From Asaia sp003994335 (GTDB taxonomy: Bacteria; Pseudomonadota; Alphaproteobacteria; Acetobacterales; Acetobacteraceae): a stretch of DNA of 64,000 bases. The first letter of the stretch is position 1. Each line of letters begins with the position of its first letter. Position numbers and translations under genes: made by a program. Where the stretch lies: assembly GCF_037151175.1 (NCBI RefSeq), contig NZ_JBBCOR010000003.1, positions 62,001 to 126,000 on the forward strand. Reading direction: 5' to 3'. The notes under the pieces are model-generated. The model saw only the letters and a list, made by a program, of their open reading frames with translations. It was not told the DNA's origin and did no database searches. Of this stretch, positions 42,491-51,470 are shown one piece after another.

Positions 42491-43828
42491 ATGACACGCC
42501 ACGACCCTGATATCATGAACCTTCTCGCGTCTCGCCCCTCTCTTCACATGGACGGGCAGGACGGACTGCTTTTCGAGGGCGTACCCCTTCAGACCATCGC
42601 CAGCGCGGTCGGGACGCCATGCTGGGTAACGGGTGCCGGGACGCTGCGTCGCCGCACGCGTAACCTGCGCAAGGCCTTCACGGAGCGTGGCGTCGACATC
42701 GCATTGCACTACGCGATGAAAGCCAATGATCATCAGGCGACCTTGACCGTGTTGCGTCAGGAAGGCTGCGGCGCCGATGTGGTGAGCGGAGGCGAATTGC
42801 GCCGTGCGCTTCAGGCTGGGATCGATCCGGCGCATATCGTATTCTCGGGCGTGGGCAAGACCGATGCCGAACTGATGCTCGCGCTTCAGGAGGAAATCGG
42901 CCAGATCAATGTGGAGAGTGTCGAGGAGTTACGGCGCCTGTCTAGGCTTGCTCGCGCCTCGACCCTGACCGCCCGCGTTGCGCTGCGCGTCAATCCGCAT
43001 ATCGATGCGCAAACCCATGACAAGATCAGCACGGGCCGACTGGGAGACAAATTCGGAATCGACTGGGACGACGCGCCCCTCCTGTATCGCGAAGCCAGCA
43101 CCCTGCCAGGAATCGAGATCAGAGGGCTCGCGACTCATATCGGCAGCCAGATCCTGAGCCCCACACCGTTCAAGGCAGCCTATGCGCGTATCGCCGAGCT
43201 CGTGGTCGGGCTGCGCGCCGAAGGTCTGCCTGTTGCCGTGGTCGATTGCGGGGGGGGGCTGGGGGTACGCTATCGTGACGAGCTGGCGCCCCCGCCTGCG
43301 GCTCTGGCGGGCGCCATCGTCGAGACCCTGGGCGCGCTCGATCTCAAACTCGCCATTGAGCCAGGTCGCTGGATCGCGGCACCGGCAGGCCTTCTCCTCG
43401 CCTCGATCATCGACCTCAAGGCGCAACGCGAAGGCGTGTCAGATTTCGTCATCGTCGACGCCGCCATGAACGACCTGGCCCGCCCCAGCCTTTACGGTGC
43501 CTGGCACGGCATCATCCCCCTCGCCCCAGATCTGGCCTATGCGGAAACCGCCCCCCAGACCGTCGTCGGACCTGTATGTGAATCGAGCGACGTTCTCGCC
43601 AAGGATCGTCTCCTTCCCGCACTGCGCCCGGGTGACCAGATCGCCGTTCTCGATACAGGGGCCTATGGCTCGGTCATGAGCTCGACCTATAATAGTCGCC
43701 CGCTGGCGGCTCAGGTGATGATCGAAAACGGCAAATGGCAGATCATTCGCAAGAGACAGCCCCTCGAAGCCCTCTGGAATGACGACGGCGTTCCCGACTG
43801 GCTGGATGGCGCCGGGTCGGCCGGTTAA
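42491..43828 (+). CDS. lysA: Diaminopimelate decarboxylase
   Basis: PLP enzyme that decarboxylates meso-diaminopimelate to lysine. The 445-aa protein has the PLP Lys in HYAMKAND near residue 75, THIGSQI near residue 220, CGGGLGV near residue 250, the EPGRW segment near residue 300 and the PVCESSD and GAYGSVMSSTYNSRP blocks at the active-site dimer interface. ATG at 42491 is used; ATG at 42515 (MNLLAS) is an equally possible start. DUF4175 follows after 3 bp, the usual lysA partner in alphaproteobacteria, while argH and the LptM-like gene are elsewhere. Confidence 0.94.
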   Translation: MTRHDPDIMNLLASRPSLHMDGQDGLLFEGVPLQTIASAVGTPCWVTGAGTLRRRTRNLRKAFTERGVDIALHYAMKANDHQATLTVLRQEGCGADVVSGGELRRALQAGIDPAHIVFSGVGKTDAELMLALQEEIGQINVESVEELRRLSRLARASTLTARVALRVNPHIDAQTHDKISTGRLGDKFGIDWDDAPLLYREASTLPGIEIRGLATHIGSQILSPTPFKAAYARIAELVVGLRAEGLPVAVVDCGGGLGVRYRDELAPPPAALAGAIVETLGALDLKLAIEPGRWIAAPAGLLLASIIDLKAQREGVSDFVIVDAAMNDLARPSLYGAWHGIIPLAPDLAYAETAPQTVVGPVCESSDVLAKDRLLPALRPGDQIAVLDTGAYGSVMSSTYNSRPLAAQVMIENGKWQIIRKRQPLEALWNDDGVPDWLDGAGSAG

Positions 43829-43831
43829 TCC

Positions 43832-46552
43832 GTGAGCACGGCGCAGCCCGCCCCCGCCAAGGCCGCCTCGCTCTCGCTCGAGGCGCGGGTCAGCCAGGCA
43901 CGTCAGCGCGCCAGGCATGTGCTTCGCGTCGAGTCGGCGTGGATTGCGGTGCAGTGGCCACTCGCCCTTATTGGAGGCTATGCGCTCAGCGGCCTGGTGC
44001 GCGTTCCTCAATCGCTGCCAGACACACTTCATGCCTTTCTGCTGGCGGGTGTAGGCGGCGGCGCCCTGGCACTCGCGGCGCGCAATCTGTCACGGATGAA
44101 GCCCCCGCGGCTGCAGGCCATCGACAGACGCCTCGAACAGAAATCGAACCTGCGACACAGACCGCTTGCGGCTCTGGACGACTTCCCCGCCGATGGCGAC
44201 GAGACTTTATTCTGGCAGGCCCACATGGAGCGGCTCCGCCAGGCCATCGGTCCCTTGCGTGCGGGATGGCCCGCCCTGTCCTGGACCCCGAGGCGCATGG
44301 CAGGCTGGGCGGGTTTTGGCGTCTGCCTCGCGCTCGCGCTTGTCATGGCGGGCTCGAAGGCCCCCTCCCGGCTCGAAGCGGCCTTTCTGCCCGGAGTCGA
44401 TGATGGCGACGTGGCCCTTCCGCAGATCGAAGCCTGGATCGATCTCCCCGCCTATGCTCCGGGGGCTCCCGTCTTCCTCTCTGCCGCCGCATCACCGCCC
44501 CGCATCCCTCAGGACGCAACCCTGACCATCCACGTGACGGGCGCGCGCTCGGGTCCACATCTTCTGGGTGTGGAGACGGGTGATGTCACCGTCCGTCAGC
44601 TCGACCCCGGAAGCTGGAGCTTCACAACCCATCTGATGCATAGCGGTCGGGTATCGATACGGTCACGCGGCCGCACGGTGGGAGAGTGGCAGTTCGAAAT
44701 CGAGCCTGACCTGCCTCCCGAGATCTCGTGGCAAGCCGCGCCGCACAAAGCCGAAGATGGCACCACCCTCCTCCTGCCTTATCATGCGTCTCAAGCCCAT
44801 GGCATTGCCCGCCTCTGGGCCGAGATCACGCTGCCATCGCGCAAGGATCTTCCGGCCCGAACGGTACCGATCCCTCTCAAAGCCATGCCAACCAAACCGG
44901 AAGGCGTGTTCGCCACTGATCTGACCGAATCTCTCTGGGCCGGAGAGAAGGTAACGATACGCCTCCACGCTGCCAGCCGTGGCGGCAAGGAAAATACGAG
45001 CAAGGCCGAGACCGTGACCCTGCCTGCGCGGGTTTTTCACAACCCTACCGCCCGCGCCCTGATCAGCCTGCGTCATCGCCTTGGCCTTGGTCAGGACTCT
45101 CCTCCTGAAGCGGCAGACGAGCTCAGGGCGCTGGCAGGAACCCTGCCGCAGGACGAAAAGGGCAGCATGCTTGCGCTGCTCTATGCCGCAGCCCAGCTCG
45201 ACGATCCGGACGCCGATCAGGCGCAGGGCAACACGCTCGGCCTGTGCTGGGCAGTGGCGTTGTATCTGGAAGATCTCGCAACGAGCGATCGAGAGACGGC
45301 ACAGGCCAATCTGGAGATACGCGCTGCCCAGAGAGCAGTGCAGGATCAGATTGCCCACATGCGCGCGCTTGGCGATGCCGGACATACGGAAGAGGAACAG
45401 CAGGAACTCAGCAACCGGCTCAAACGGCTGAAAGACGCGCTGGACCAGCGCATGCAGGCACTCATGCAGCGCAGCCTGCAGATGGGTACGGCCATGCCCG
45501 ATATCGGGGAGACGCCGGATGGCGGAACCGATCCGGCCTCGCGCCTGATGCGCCGCCTGCAATCCGATGCCGCCAACGGACAGGCCGATGAGGCCCTCAA
45601 GCGTCTTGAGGAACTGTCAAAAATGGCCGAGCGCATGCGCAGCGCCACGCCACAGGACCTCGCCCAGATTGCACAGCAATTGCAGGCCCGCGCCCGCGCG
45701 CAGGCCCAGCGCGCCGCATTGCATGATCTCGTGCGCCGCGAAACCACTCTGCTCGATCATGTGCAGTCCCGGCTCGGCATTGGACAGCGCGCCGCACGCG
45801 AAGCCGAGCAGAACCAGTCGGGCTCCAACGCAGCGGGAGAGGATGTAAGCACCATGCCGACGGCGGAATTACTGCGTCGCCTGGGCATGACGCCTCCGCC
45901 CGACATGGACGTACCGTCGCCCCCACCCGATGCTGCCGCTCCTGCCCCCCTCACGCCGGAAGAACTCACGGCCCAGCACGAGCAGAGACGCAGCGATCAT
46001 GCCGCGCAGCGCGCCCTGCAGATGGTGGCGCGCCTGCTCAATGACGACATCAAAGCACTCACGGGCAAGACCATGGATGGGCTGACCAAAGCCGATCGCG
46101 ACATGAAGGCGGCGCGCCAGGCTCTCGCTTCAGCAAAAGACGGCCCAGCCGAAACCGCCATCCGGCAGGTACTCAAGGATCTGGCCGAGACGGGTCAGCA
46201 GATGACCGAAGCGCAAAAGGGCAAGAATCACGGTGGGGGTCCGATTGCGCTCCTGCCGACCATGGGCACAGGACAGCACGCCCAGGGCGGCGGCAAGAAA
46301 GGCGGTCAGAGCCAGGAATCATCAGAAGATGACGACACGCAGGGTGATGGCGGTGACAAGAACGACCGCGATCCGCTGGGACGCAAGATGGGCAAGGGAC
46401 ATTCGGGCGCCGATACTGACGGCACCGTTCCAGACGCCGATAGCCGCGAGAAGGCGCGCGAAATCGAGCGCGAGCTACGCCGACGCGATGCCGATCGTAC
46501 CCGCCCGCAAAGCGAACTCGATTACTTGGATCGCCTCCTGAAATCCTACTGA
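43832..46552 (+). CDS. DUF4175 (TIGR02302-type) membrane protein
   Basis: A 906-aa alphaproteobacterial protein. The N-terminal part has two hydrophobic segments (about residues 37-80, and 150-170, MAGWAGFGVCLALALVMAG). A periplasmic-type domain with Pro-rich strands follows to about residue 390. The C-terminal half is a long Ala/Gln/Arg-rich helical region with coiled-coil character, and the tail after residue 800 is a Gly/Asp/Lys low-complexity segment (GGGKKGGQ ... GDGGDKND). This pattern is that of the TIGR02302/DUF4175 family. Function unknown; it is usually encoded next to lysA. Start GTG at 43832, 3 bp past lysA. Confidence 0.85.
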   Translation: MSTAQPAPAKAASLSLEARVSQARQRARHVLRVESAWIAVQWPLALIGGYALSGLVRVPQSLPDTLHAFLLAGVGGGALALAARNLSRMKPPRLQAIDRRLEQKSNLRHRPLAALDDFPADGDETLFWQAHMERLRQAIGPLRAGWPALSWTPRRMAGWAGFGVCLALALVMAGSKAPSRLEAAFLPGVDDGDVALPQIEAWIDLPAYAPGAPVFLSAAASPPRIPQDATLTIHVTGARSGPHLLGVETGDVTVRQLDPGSWSFTTHLMHSGRVSIRSRGRTVGEWQFEIEPDLPPEISWQAAPHKAEDGTTLLLPYHASQAHGIARLWAEITLPSRKDLPARTVPIPLKAMPTKPEGVFATDLTESLWAGEKVTIRLHAASRGGKENTSKAETVTLPARVFHNPTARALISLRHRLGLGQDSPPEAADELRALAGTLPQDEKGSMLALLYAAAQLDDPDADQAQGNTLGLCWAVALYLEDLATSDRETAQANLEIRAAQRAVQDQIAHMRALGDAGHTEEEQQELSNRLKRLKDALDQRMQALMQRSLQMGTAMPDIGETPDGGTDPASRLMRRLQSDAANGQADEALKRLEELSKMAERMRSATPQDLAQIAQQLQARARAQAQRAALHDLVRRETTLLDHVQSRLGIGQRAAREAEQNQSGSNAAGEDVSTMPTAELLRRLGMTPPPDMDVPSPPPDAAAPAPLTPEELTAQHEQRRSDHAAQRALQMVARLLNDDIKALTGKTMDGLTKADRDMKAARQALASAKDGPAETAIRQVLKDLAETGQQMTEAQKGKNHGGGPIALLPTMGTGQHAQGGGKKGGQSQESSEDDDTQGDGGDKNDRDPLGRKMGKGHSGADTDGTVPDADSREKAREIERELRRRDADRTRPQSELDYLDRLLKSY

Positions 46553-46660
46553 GCCGGACTCGACGCGCACAGGTCTTGCAGGGCGGTAAATGCACGGCGC
46601 TGGCCATCAGTCCGAGTGGGATTATCGGTACCTTCCGCGCATCCCCATGCGGGAGGCGGC

Positions 46661-46993
46661 TCAGCTCCCCCGATAGGTCGAATACCCGTAAGGCGAGACC
46701 AGAAGCGGCACGTGGTAATGCCCTTCCTTGCCCATGCCGAAATCGATCTGCACGATATCCAGAAAAGGCGGCTCGGGAAGGTCCTGCCCCTGTGCCCGAA
46801 AATAGGCCGCAACCGCAAATCGCAGCACATAGGCACCCTGCCCGACCGCAATCTCCTTCAGATCCGGACAGCGTCCGTCAGCATTGGAGACGCCTTCGAA
46901 TAGCACGCGGTCATCATGCAGCAGCGTTACCTGCATTCCCTCTGCGGGACGGCCGCTGGCCGTGTCGAGTATATGCGTCGAAAGCGTGGTCAT
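46661..46993 (-). CDS. uraH: 5-hydroxyisourate hydrolase (transthyretin-like)
   Basis: Hydrolyses 5-hydroxyisourate, the first product of urate oxidation, to OHCU. The 110-aa protein has the family's N-terminal LSTHILDTASGRPA (His at the active site), the central SNADGRCPDL segment and the C-terminal signature YSTYRGS, which is complete here. Its ATG overlaps the uraD stop (ATGA). It is the last gene of the leftward purine cluster, and follows uraD and puuE, placing the three consecutive urate-degradation activities in one operon. Confidence 0.95.
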   Translation of the reverse strand: MTTLSTHILDTASGRPAEGMQVTLLHDDRVLFEGVSNADGRCPDLKEIAVGQGAYVLRFAVAAYFRAQGQDLPEPPFLDIVQIDFGMGKEGHYHVPLLVSPYGYSTYRGS

Positions 46994-47484
46994 TGGCCTG
47001 TCCTGTCTTTCAGCCGCAGCAGGGCTATCTGATCGATCTGCCTCAGCGCCTCCGCCAGTTCCACCTCGGGCGACTGATCGAGGCGACGCTCGATCTCGCG
47101 ACGCATGAGATCCTTGGTCGCGCGGCGCACACAGATCACGAATGGCATATCGAACCGGGCGCGATAGGCGTCATTGAGCGCCCGAAAGGCGACGAATTCT
47201 TCCTGTGTCAATCGATCCAGCCCGGCTCCCTCCTGCTCCGCTGCGGAGAGCTTGCCCAGATCGGGATCGACCCCGAATTTTCTGGCCAGTTCCGGATGCG
47301 CCTGCACCAGAGCTTTCTGCCTCGCTTCTCCCGCGTCATGGATGATCCGCGACGTGGCGGCGATCATCGTCTGCGCGTCTTCGAAGGGAGCCTGAGGCCA
47401 GGCTGCCGCCACGATCCAGGGCGTGTGTTCATAGATGTCGCCATAGCGCGCCACAAAGGCATCACGGCTTTCCGCGCCAATCAT
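46990..47484 (-). CDS. uraD: OHCU decarboxylase (UraD)
   Basis: Decarboxylates 2-oxo-4-hydroxy-4-carboxy-5-ureidoimidazoline to S-allantoin. The 164-aa helical protein shows HPELARKFGVDPDLGKLSAAEQEGAGLDRL near residues 60-95 (in part HPELA and the SxxEQxxAGL motif), the catalytic His in the family being in HPxLA, and the FVICVRRATKDLM near residue 120. ATG at 47484 overlaps the puuE stop (ATGA); an in-frame start 21 bp upstream lies inside puuE and is not used. Coupled to uraH downstream. Confidence 0.94.
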   Translation of the reverse strand: MIGAESRDAFVARYGDIYEHTPWIVAAAWPQAPFEDAQTMIAATSRIIHDAGEARQKALVQAHPELARKFGVDPDLGKLSAAEQEGAGLDRLTQEEFVAFRALNDAYRARFDMPFVICVRRATKDLMRREIERRLDQSPEVELAEALRQIDQIALLRLKDRTGQ

Positions 47485-48377
47485 AGCGGATGTTCCTCCA
47501 GCCAATGGCGTGCGATATCGAGCCTCGTCGCCACCCAGACATTCTCATGCTCCTGAATATGGGCGAGGAAGCGCTTGAGCGCGAGCGCCCGTGCCGGCCG
47601 ACCCGCCAGACGGCAATGCAGACCGACGGACATCATGCGTCCGCCTTCCTCATAGAGCATGTCGAAACTGTCACGCAGATAGCGAAAGAACTGCTCGCCC
47701 TCGGTAAATCCGTTGAGCGCCACGCATTTCATGTCATTTACATCGAGTGTGTAGGGCACGATCAACTGACCCTTCCCATAGCGCCGATCATAGTAGGGCA
47801 GATCGTCGGCATAGGAATCCGCGTCGTAGATGAAGCATCCTTCCTGAGCGACGAGCCGGGCGGTATTGGGGCTGGTGCGCCCCTGGTACCAGCCCTGCGG
47901 GGCCGCGCCCGTGACCTCACGATGCAGCTTGATCGCCTCGCGTATGTGCTGGCGCTCCACTGATTCCGGCACGTCCTGGTAATCGATCCAGCGCAGGCCA
48001 TGAGTCGCAATTTCCCACCCGGCCTCCTTCATAGCGCGCACCACGGCAGGATTGCGCGCCAGTGCCATCGCCACACCAAATACCGTGAGCGGCATCTTCG
48101 CCCCGGTAAAGAGACGATGCAGACGCCAGAACCCCGCACGCGCGCCGTACTCGTACAGGCTCTCCATCTGCATGCAGCGCGCGCCCTGAATGGAGCGCGT
48201 CCCGACCATCTCAGAGAGAAAGGCCTCTGACCCCGCATCGCCATGGAGCACGTTGTTCTCAGCGCCCTCTTCATAATTCAGCACGAATTGTACAGCGATG
48301 CGTGCGCTGTTGGGCCAGTTCGCATCAGGGGGGGCTTCCCCGTAGCCCAGCAGATCCCGCGGGTAGTCCTGTGTCAT
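47481..48377 (-). CDS. puuE: Allantoinase PuuE (polysaccharide-deacetylase family)
   Basis: Opens allantoin to allantoate. The 298-aa protein belongs to the metal-independent PuuE branch of the NodB/polysaccharide-deacetylase fold rather than the amidohydrolase-type AllB. Signature stretches are YPRDLLGYGEAPPDANWPN at the N-terminus, FVLNYEEGAE, WEIATHGLRWIDY near residue 140, GWYQGRTSPNTARL near residue 180 and the VGLHCRLAGRP near residue 255. The gene order puuE-uraD-uraH is tightly overlapped. Confidence 0.95.
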   Translation of the reverse strand: MTQDYPRDLLGYGEAPPDANWPNSARIAVQFVLNYEEGAENNVLHGDAGSEAFLSEMVGTRSIQGARCMQMESLYEYGARAGFWRLHRLFTGAKMPLTVFGVAMALARNPAVVRAMKEAGWEIATHGLRWIDYQDVPESVERQHIREAIKLHREVTGAAPQGWYQGRTSPNTARLVAQEGCFIYDADSYADDLPYYDRRYGKGQLIVPYTLDVNDMKCVALNGFTEGEQFFRYLRDSFDMLYEEGGRMMSVGLHCRLAGRPARALALKRFLAHIQEHENVWVATRLDIARHWLEEHPL

Positions 48378-48397
48378 GAATGTCTCTCTCGCACGTG

Positions 48398-49975
48398 TCA
48401 GAGGGCGGCCACACCGCCATCGCTCCGGGGATCGGTCGCCCCCTCCATGGTGCCGTCTTCATAGCGTCGAATGGCGCCTGCATGACCCATTGCGGTCGCG
48501 AAAGGCGTCAGGCTCTCGACGTCGTGACCGAGTTCGCGCAACCCGTCGAGGATCGCCGGTTCGAATCGTGTCTCCATCTTGAGCGTGGTGGTGGTTTCCC
48601 CCCAGGTCCTGCCCAGAAGCCAGCGTGGCGCCGTGATGGCGTCCTGCAGACTCAGCCCTGCAATCACATTGCGGGCCACGATGGCCGCCTGGGTCTGAGG
48701 CTGGCCCTCCCCTCCCATCGTGCCATAGGACAGAAGGCTGCCGTCATTCAGCGTCGCCATTGCCGGATTGAGGGTATGGAACGGCTTGCGCCCCGGTACG
48801 AGGCTGCGCAGGCGCCCGGGAGCCAGATCGAAGCTGGAGCCACGATTCTGCCAGACCAGGCCGGTTTCAGGCAGGACCACCCCGGAGCCGAATTCGAAAT
48901 ACAGGCTCTGGATCATGCTGACCGCCCAACCCTGCTCGTCCATTACACCAAACCACGTGGTGTCACCCTGCTGGACCGGATGCGGCCAAGGCGCCGCACG
49001 GGATAGATCGATCTCTTCCGCCATGGCATCGAGGCCGGCATCGTCTGAAAGCAGTTCCTGCGGGGAGGTCGCCATGATAGCAGGATCGGCAATCACACGG
49101 TCGCGCCAGAGGAACGCTGCCTTGGTCGCTTCCACCCAACGGTGAATGTCCTCAACCGTATCGGCCCCCTTTACCCCCAGCCTCTCGGCCAAGGCCAGAA
49201 TCAGCAGCGAAGCAGCCCCCTGCGTGGGAGCGGGCATATTATAGAACTGCCCTTGATGCAGCGTGGTCTCGAGCGGCTTGGAGGCCACGGCCTGATGATG
49301 CGCCAGGTCGTCCAGACTGACCGGTGAGCCACAAGCGGTAAGTTCAGCCGCGATCAGATCCGCCAGCTTGCCATGATAGAAATCGCCCAATCCGGCATTG
49401 GCCAGCCTCCTGAGCGTCCGCGCCAGAGCCGGATTACGATGCACCGCCCCAGCAATCGGCATATCGCCATTCGGCAGAAACAGCGATTTGAAATTGGGCA
49501 TGTAGCTCAGCACATCGAGATGCGCCGCCATGAGCCCAGCCATGCTTTCGGTCACCACCATGCCATGCTCGGCGTGATGGATGGCATCGTCGAGAATCTG
49601 CGTGAGCGGCATCGTCCCTCCGGCATAGGCCAGAGCCCGGCTCCACCCGGCAACCGTGCCTGCAACCGTATTGGCGGCCAGTCCCCCACGCCAGGGCACG
49701 GCATCGAGCCCTGCATAGAGTTCCGGTGTGGCAGACTGGGCAAGACGCCCACAGGCATCGATGGCCATCATCGCCCCGTCAGGGCGACGGATGATCCAGA
49801 ACCCGTCACCACCGAGCCCGGTCATGTGGGGATAGACGACAGAAAGCGTGGCGGCGACCGCAACAGCCGCCTCGACCGCGTTGCCCCCGGCCTTGAGGAT
49901 ATCCCTGCCCGATTGAGCCGCGAGATGATGGGGGGCCGTGACCATCCCCCTGCGGGAGCGCGCGCTGTAAAGCAT
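48398..49975 (-). CDS. Gamma-glutamyltranspeptidase-fold hydrolase, HpxW-like
   Basis: A 525-aa Ntn-hydrolase of the gamma-glutamyltranspeptidase family. The autoprocessing site is GDTTWFGV with the nucleophile Thr about residue 339, so an alpha chain of roughly 38 kDa and a beta chain of about 20 kDa are expected. Nothing like a signal peptide precedes the core, unlike exported GGT enzymes, so it is probably cytosolic. Its neighbours, an AtzE-like amidase and an AtzG-like subunit, reproduce the Klebsiella hpxWXY set, where HpxW is an oxamate amidohydrolase. That context favours oxamate or a purine-ring fragment as substrate. ATG at 49975 overlaps the amidase stop (TGATG); the TTG at 49978 is not used. 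Confidence 0.82.
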   Translation of the reverse strand: MLYSARSRRGMVTAPHHLAAQSGRDILKAGGNAVEAAVAVAATLSVVYPHMTGLGGDGFWIIRRPDGAMMAIDACGRLAQSATPELYAGLDAVPWRGGLAANTVAGTVAGWSRALAYAGGTMPLTQILDDAIHHAEHGMVVTESMAGLMAAHLDVLSYMPNFKSLFLPNGDMPIAGAVHRNPALARTLRRLANAGLGDFYHGKLADLIAAELTACGSPVSLDDLAHHQAVASKPLETTLHQGQFYNMPAPTQGAASLLILALAERLGVKGADTVEDIHRWVEATKAAFLWRDRVIADPAIMATSPQELLSDDAGLDAMAEEIDLSRAAPWPHPVQQGDTTWFGVMDEQGWAVSMIQSLYFEFGSGVVLPETGLVWQNRGSSFDLAPGRLRSLVPGRKPFHTLNPAMATLNDGSLLSYGTMGGEGQPQTQAAIVARNVIAGLSLQDAITAPRWLLGRTWGETTTTLKMETRFEPAILDGLRELGHDVESLTPFATAMGHAGAIRRYEDGTMEGATDPRSDGGVAAL

Positions 49976-51300
49976 CAATCCTCCAGGATTCTGGCACGGG
50001 CAAGACCCGCGCGCTCGAGGGTTTCACCAAGGGCGACCAGACGATCCTCGCGTCCCGGCTGGGCGACGAGTTGCAGACCCAGAGGGAGGCCCTTAACGGC
50101 TAGGGGCACGGTAAGTACTGGAAACCCCGCCAGGGTGAGGGGCTGGGTATAGAGGCCCAGATTGGCCCGTGCAGGCACGCTGCGCCCGCTCACCATGATC
50201 ATGGGCGCGTCGATCGGCGGCGCCTCCCCGACAACGGCGGGAGCCACGAGAATATCGGCCTGCGCAAACGCCTCATGCATGGCCGCACGGAACCAGCGTC
50301 GCAGCTTGTGCGCCTGAAAGACGTGGGGGGCCGGAACGAGCGCTCCGGCCAGAAGGCGATCGCGCACGGCAGGGTCATAGAGCGACGCTTGGCTGCGCAA
50401 CGTCTGGAGGTGCAGCGCCCCTCCTTCCGAGGCGCTGATCACGAACGCTGCCGCGCGCGCCGCGTCAACGCGCGGCAGGTCGACCTCCTGCGTGATGGAA
50501 AGGGCCCGGCAGAAATTGTTCAGTGCCGCGGCCATGGGAGCTGACAAATCGGTGTCGAACCATCCTCCAAGCCGGGCCAGCCTGAGGGAACCTGCCTCAA
50601 CGGCCCTAAGCGCCTGCCCCGACAGGATCTCGGTCACGACCCGCAGATCGGCCGCACTCGAGACGAATGGGCCGACCGTATCGAGGCTGGCGACGAAGGG
50701 AAACGACCCTTCTGTCGGGAACAGATTCTGGGTGGGACGCAATCCCCAGACGCCGCAGAGCGACGCCGGAACACGGATCGAGCCGTTCGTGTCCGAACCA
50801 AGTGAGAGCGGAAAATACCCTGCTGCCACGCCCGCTGCCGACCCACCTGATGATCCCCCTGCGAGGCGGGACGGATCATGCGGATTGCGGGTCAGCCCGT
50901 AATGGGCGTTATCTGTCGCAAAGCCATAGGCGAATTCGTCCATGTTCGTGGTAGCCAGCGGAATTGCACCCGCCTCGACCAGACGGCTGACGAGCGCCGC
51001 GTCACAATCGGCGACGGGCCGATCGGCAAGCACGCGAGACCCTGCCGTGGTAACCACCCCCTCGACATCAAACAGATCCTTGATGCCGAAAGGCACCCCG
51101 GCCAGCGGTCCCGGATCGATGCCCTCAGCCACGCGCGCATCCACATGACGCGCCTGATCGAGAGCACGCCGGGCAAGAAGCCGAGTGACCGCATTGATCC
51201 CACCATCACGTCGGGTCACCCGATCCAGACAGGTTTCAATCACTCCGACAGCGCGTCGCTCGCCCGTGCGGATGGCGCGGGCCAGTTCAAGGGCATTCAT
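49975..51300 (-). CDS. Amidase-signature hydrolase, AtzE/HpxY-like
   Basis: A 441-aa amidase-signature enzyme. The Ser-cisSer-Lys triad is complete: K74 in GIKDLFDV, S150 in AGGSSGGSAAG and S174 in DTNGSIRVP. The closest named relatives are AtzE (1-carboxybiuret hydrolase) and HpxY, which need a small AtzG/HpxX partner; exactly such a gene precedes it with a 4-bp overlap (51297-51300). Its stop overlaps the HpxW-like gene. It most likely hydrolyses a ureido/oxalurate-type amide in purine catabolism; GatA-like transamidation is unlikely since no gatB/gatC neighbours exist. Confidence 0.82.
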   Translation of the reverse strand: MNALELARAIRTGERRAVGVIETCLDRVTRRDGGINAVTRLLARRALDQARHVDARVAEGIDPGPLAGVPFGIKDLFDVEGVVTTAGSRVLADRPVADCDAALVSRLVEAGAIPLATTNMDEFAYGFATDNAHYGLTRNPHDPSRLAGGSSGGSAAGVAAGYFPLSLGSDTNGSIRVPASLCGVWGLRPTQNLFPTEGSFPFVASLDTVGPFVSSAADLRVVTEILSGQALRAVEAGSLRLARLGGWFDTDLSAPMAAALNNFCRALSITQEVDLPRVDAARAAAFVISASEGGALHLQTLRSQASLYDPAVRDRLLAGALVPAPHVFQAHKLRRWFRAAMHEAFAQADILVAPAVVGEAPPIDAPMIMVSGRSVPARANLGLYTQPLTLAGFPVLTVPLAVKGLPLGLQLVAQPGREDRLVALGETLERAGLARARILED

Positions 51301-51470
51301 GGATGATACTCGAAAGCCGGTTCGAGGCGCTCAGGCAGGTCAAGCGCCATGACGAGCGCCTCATACTGCCCTATCAGCGCGAGATTGCGCATTACCTCGG
51401 AACGATATTCTTCCGGAATAACCAGTCCAAGAGCTGCCGCACGGGCAGCGAGTTCGTCCTCTCCGATCAT
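51297..51470 (-). CDS. AtzG/HpxX-like small amidase subunit (DUF4089), 57 aa
   Basis: A 57-aa gene too short for normal ORF cut-offs. It reads MIGEDELAARAAALGLVIP then EEYRSEVMRNLALIGQYEALV and ends in PAFEYHP. The family pattern is an Ala/Leu-rich helix, LxIPxEYRxxVxxNLxxL and a C-terminal EPAxxYxP-type tail, as in AtzG, the small DUF4089 subunit that stabilises AtzE. The start overlaps the flavin monooxygenase stop (51467-51470) and its stop overlaps the amidase ATG, so both flanking junctions are ATGA. This precise packing is strong evidence that it is translated. Confidence 0.85.
   Translation of the reverse strand: MIGEDELAARAAALGLVIPEEYRSEVMRNLALIGQYEALVMALDLPERLEPAFEYHP

Noticed and set aside
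46576..47556. A 326-codon plus-strand frame opposite uraH and uraD
   Set aside because: Covers two genes with complete motifs on the other strand, so it is a shadow.
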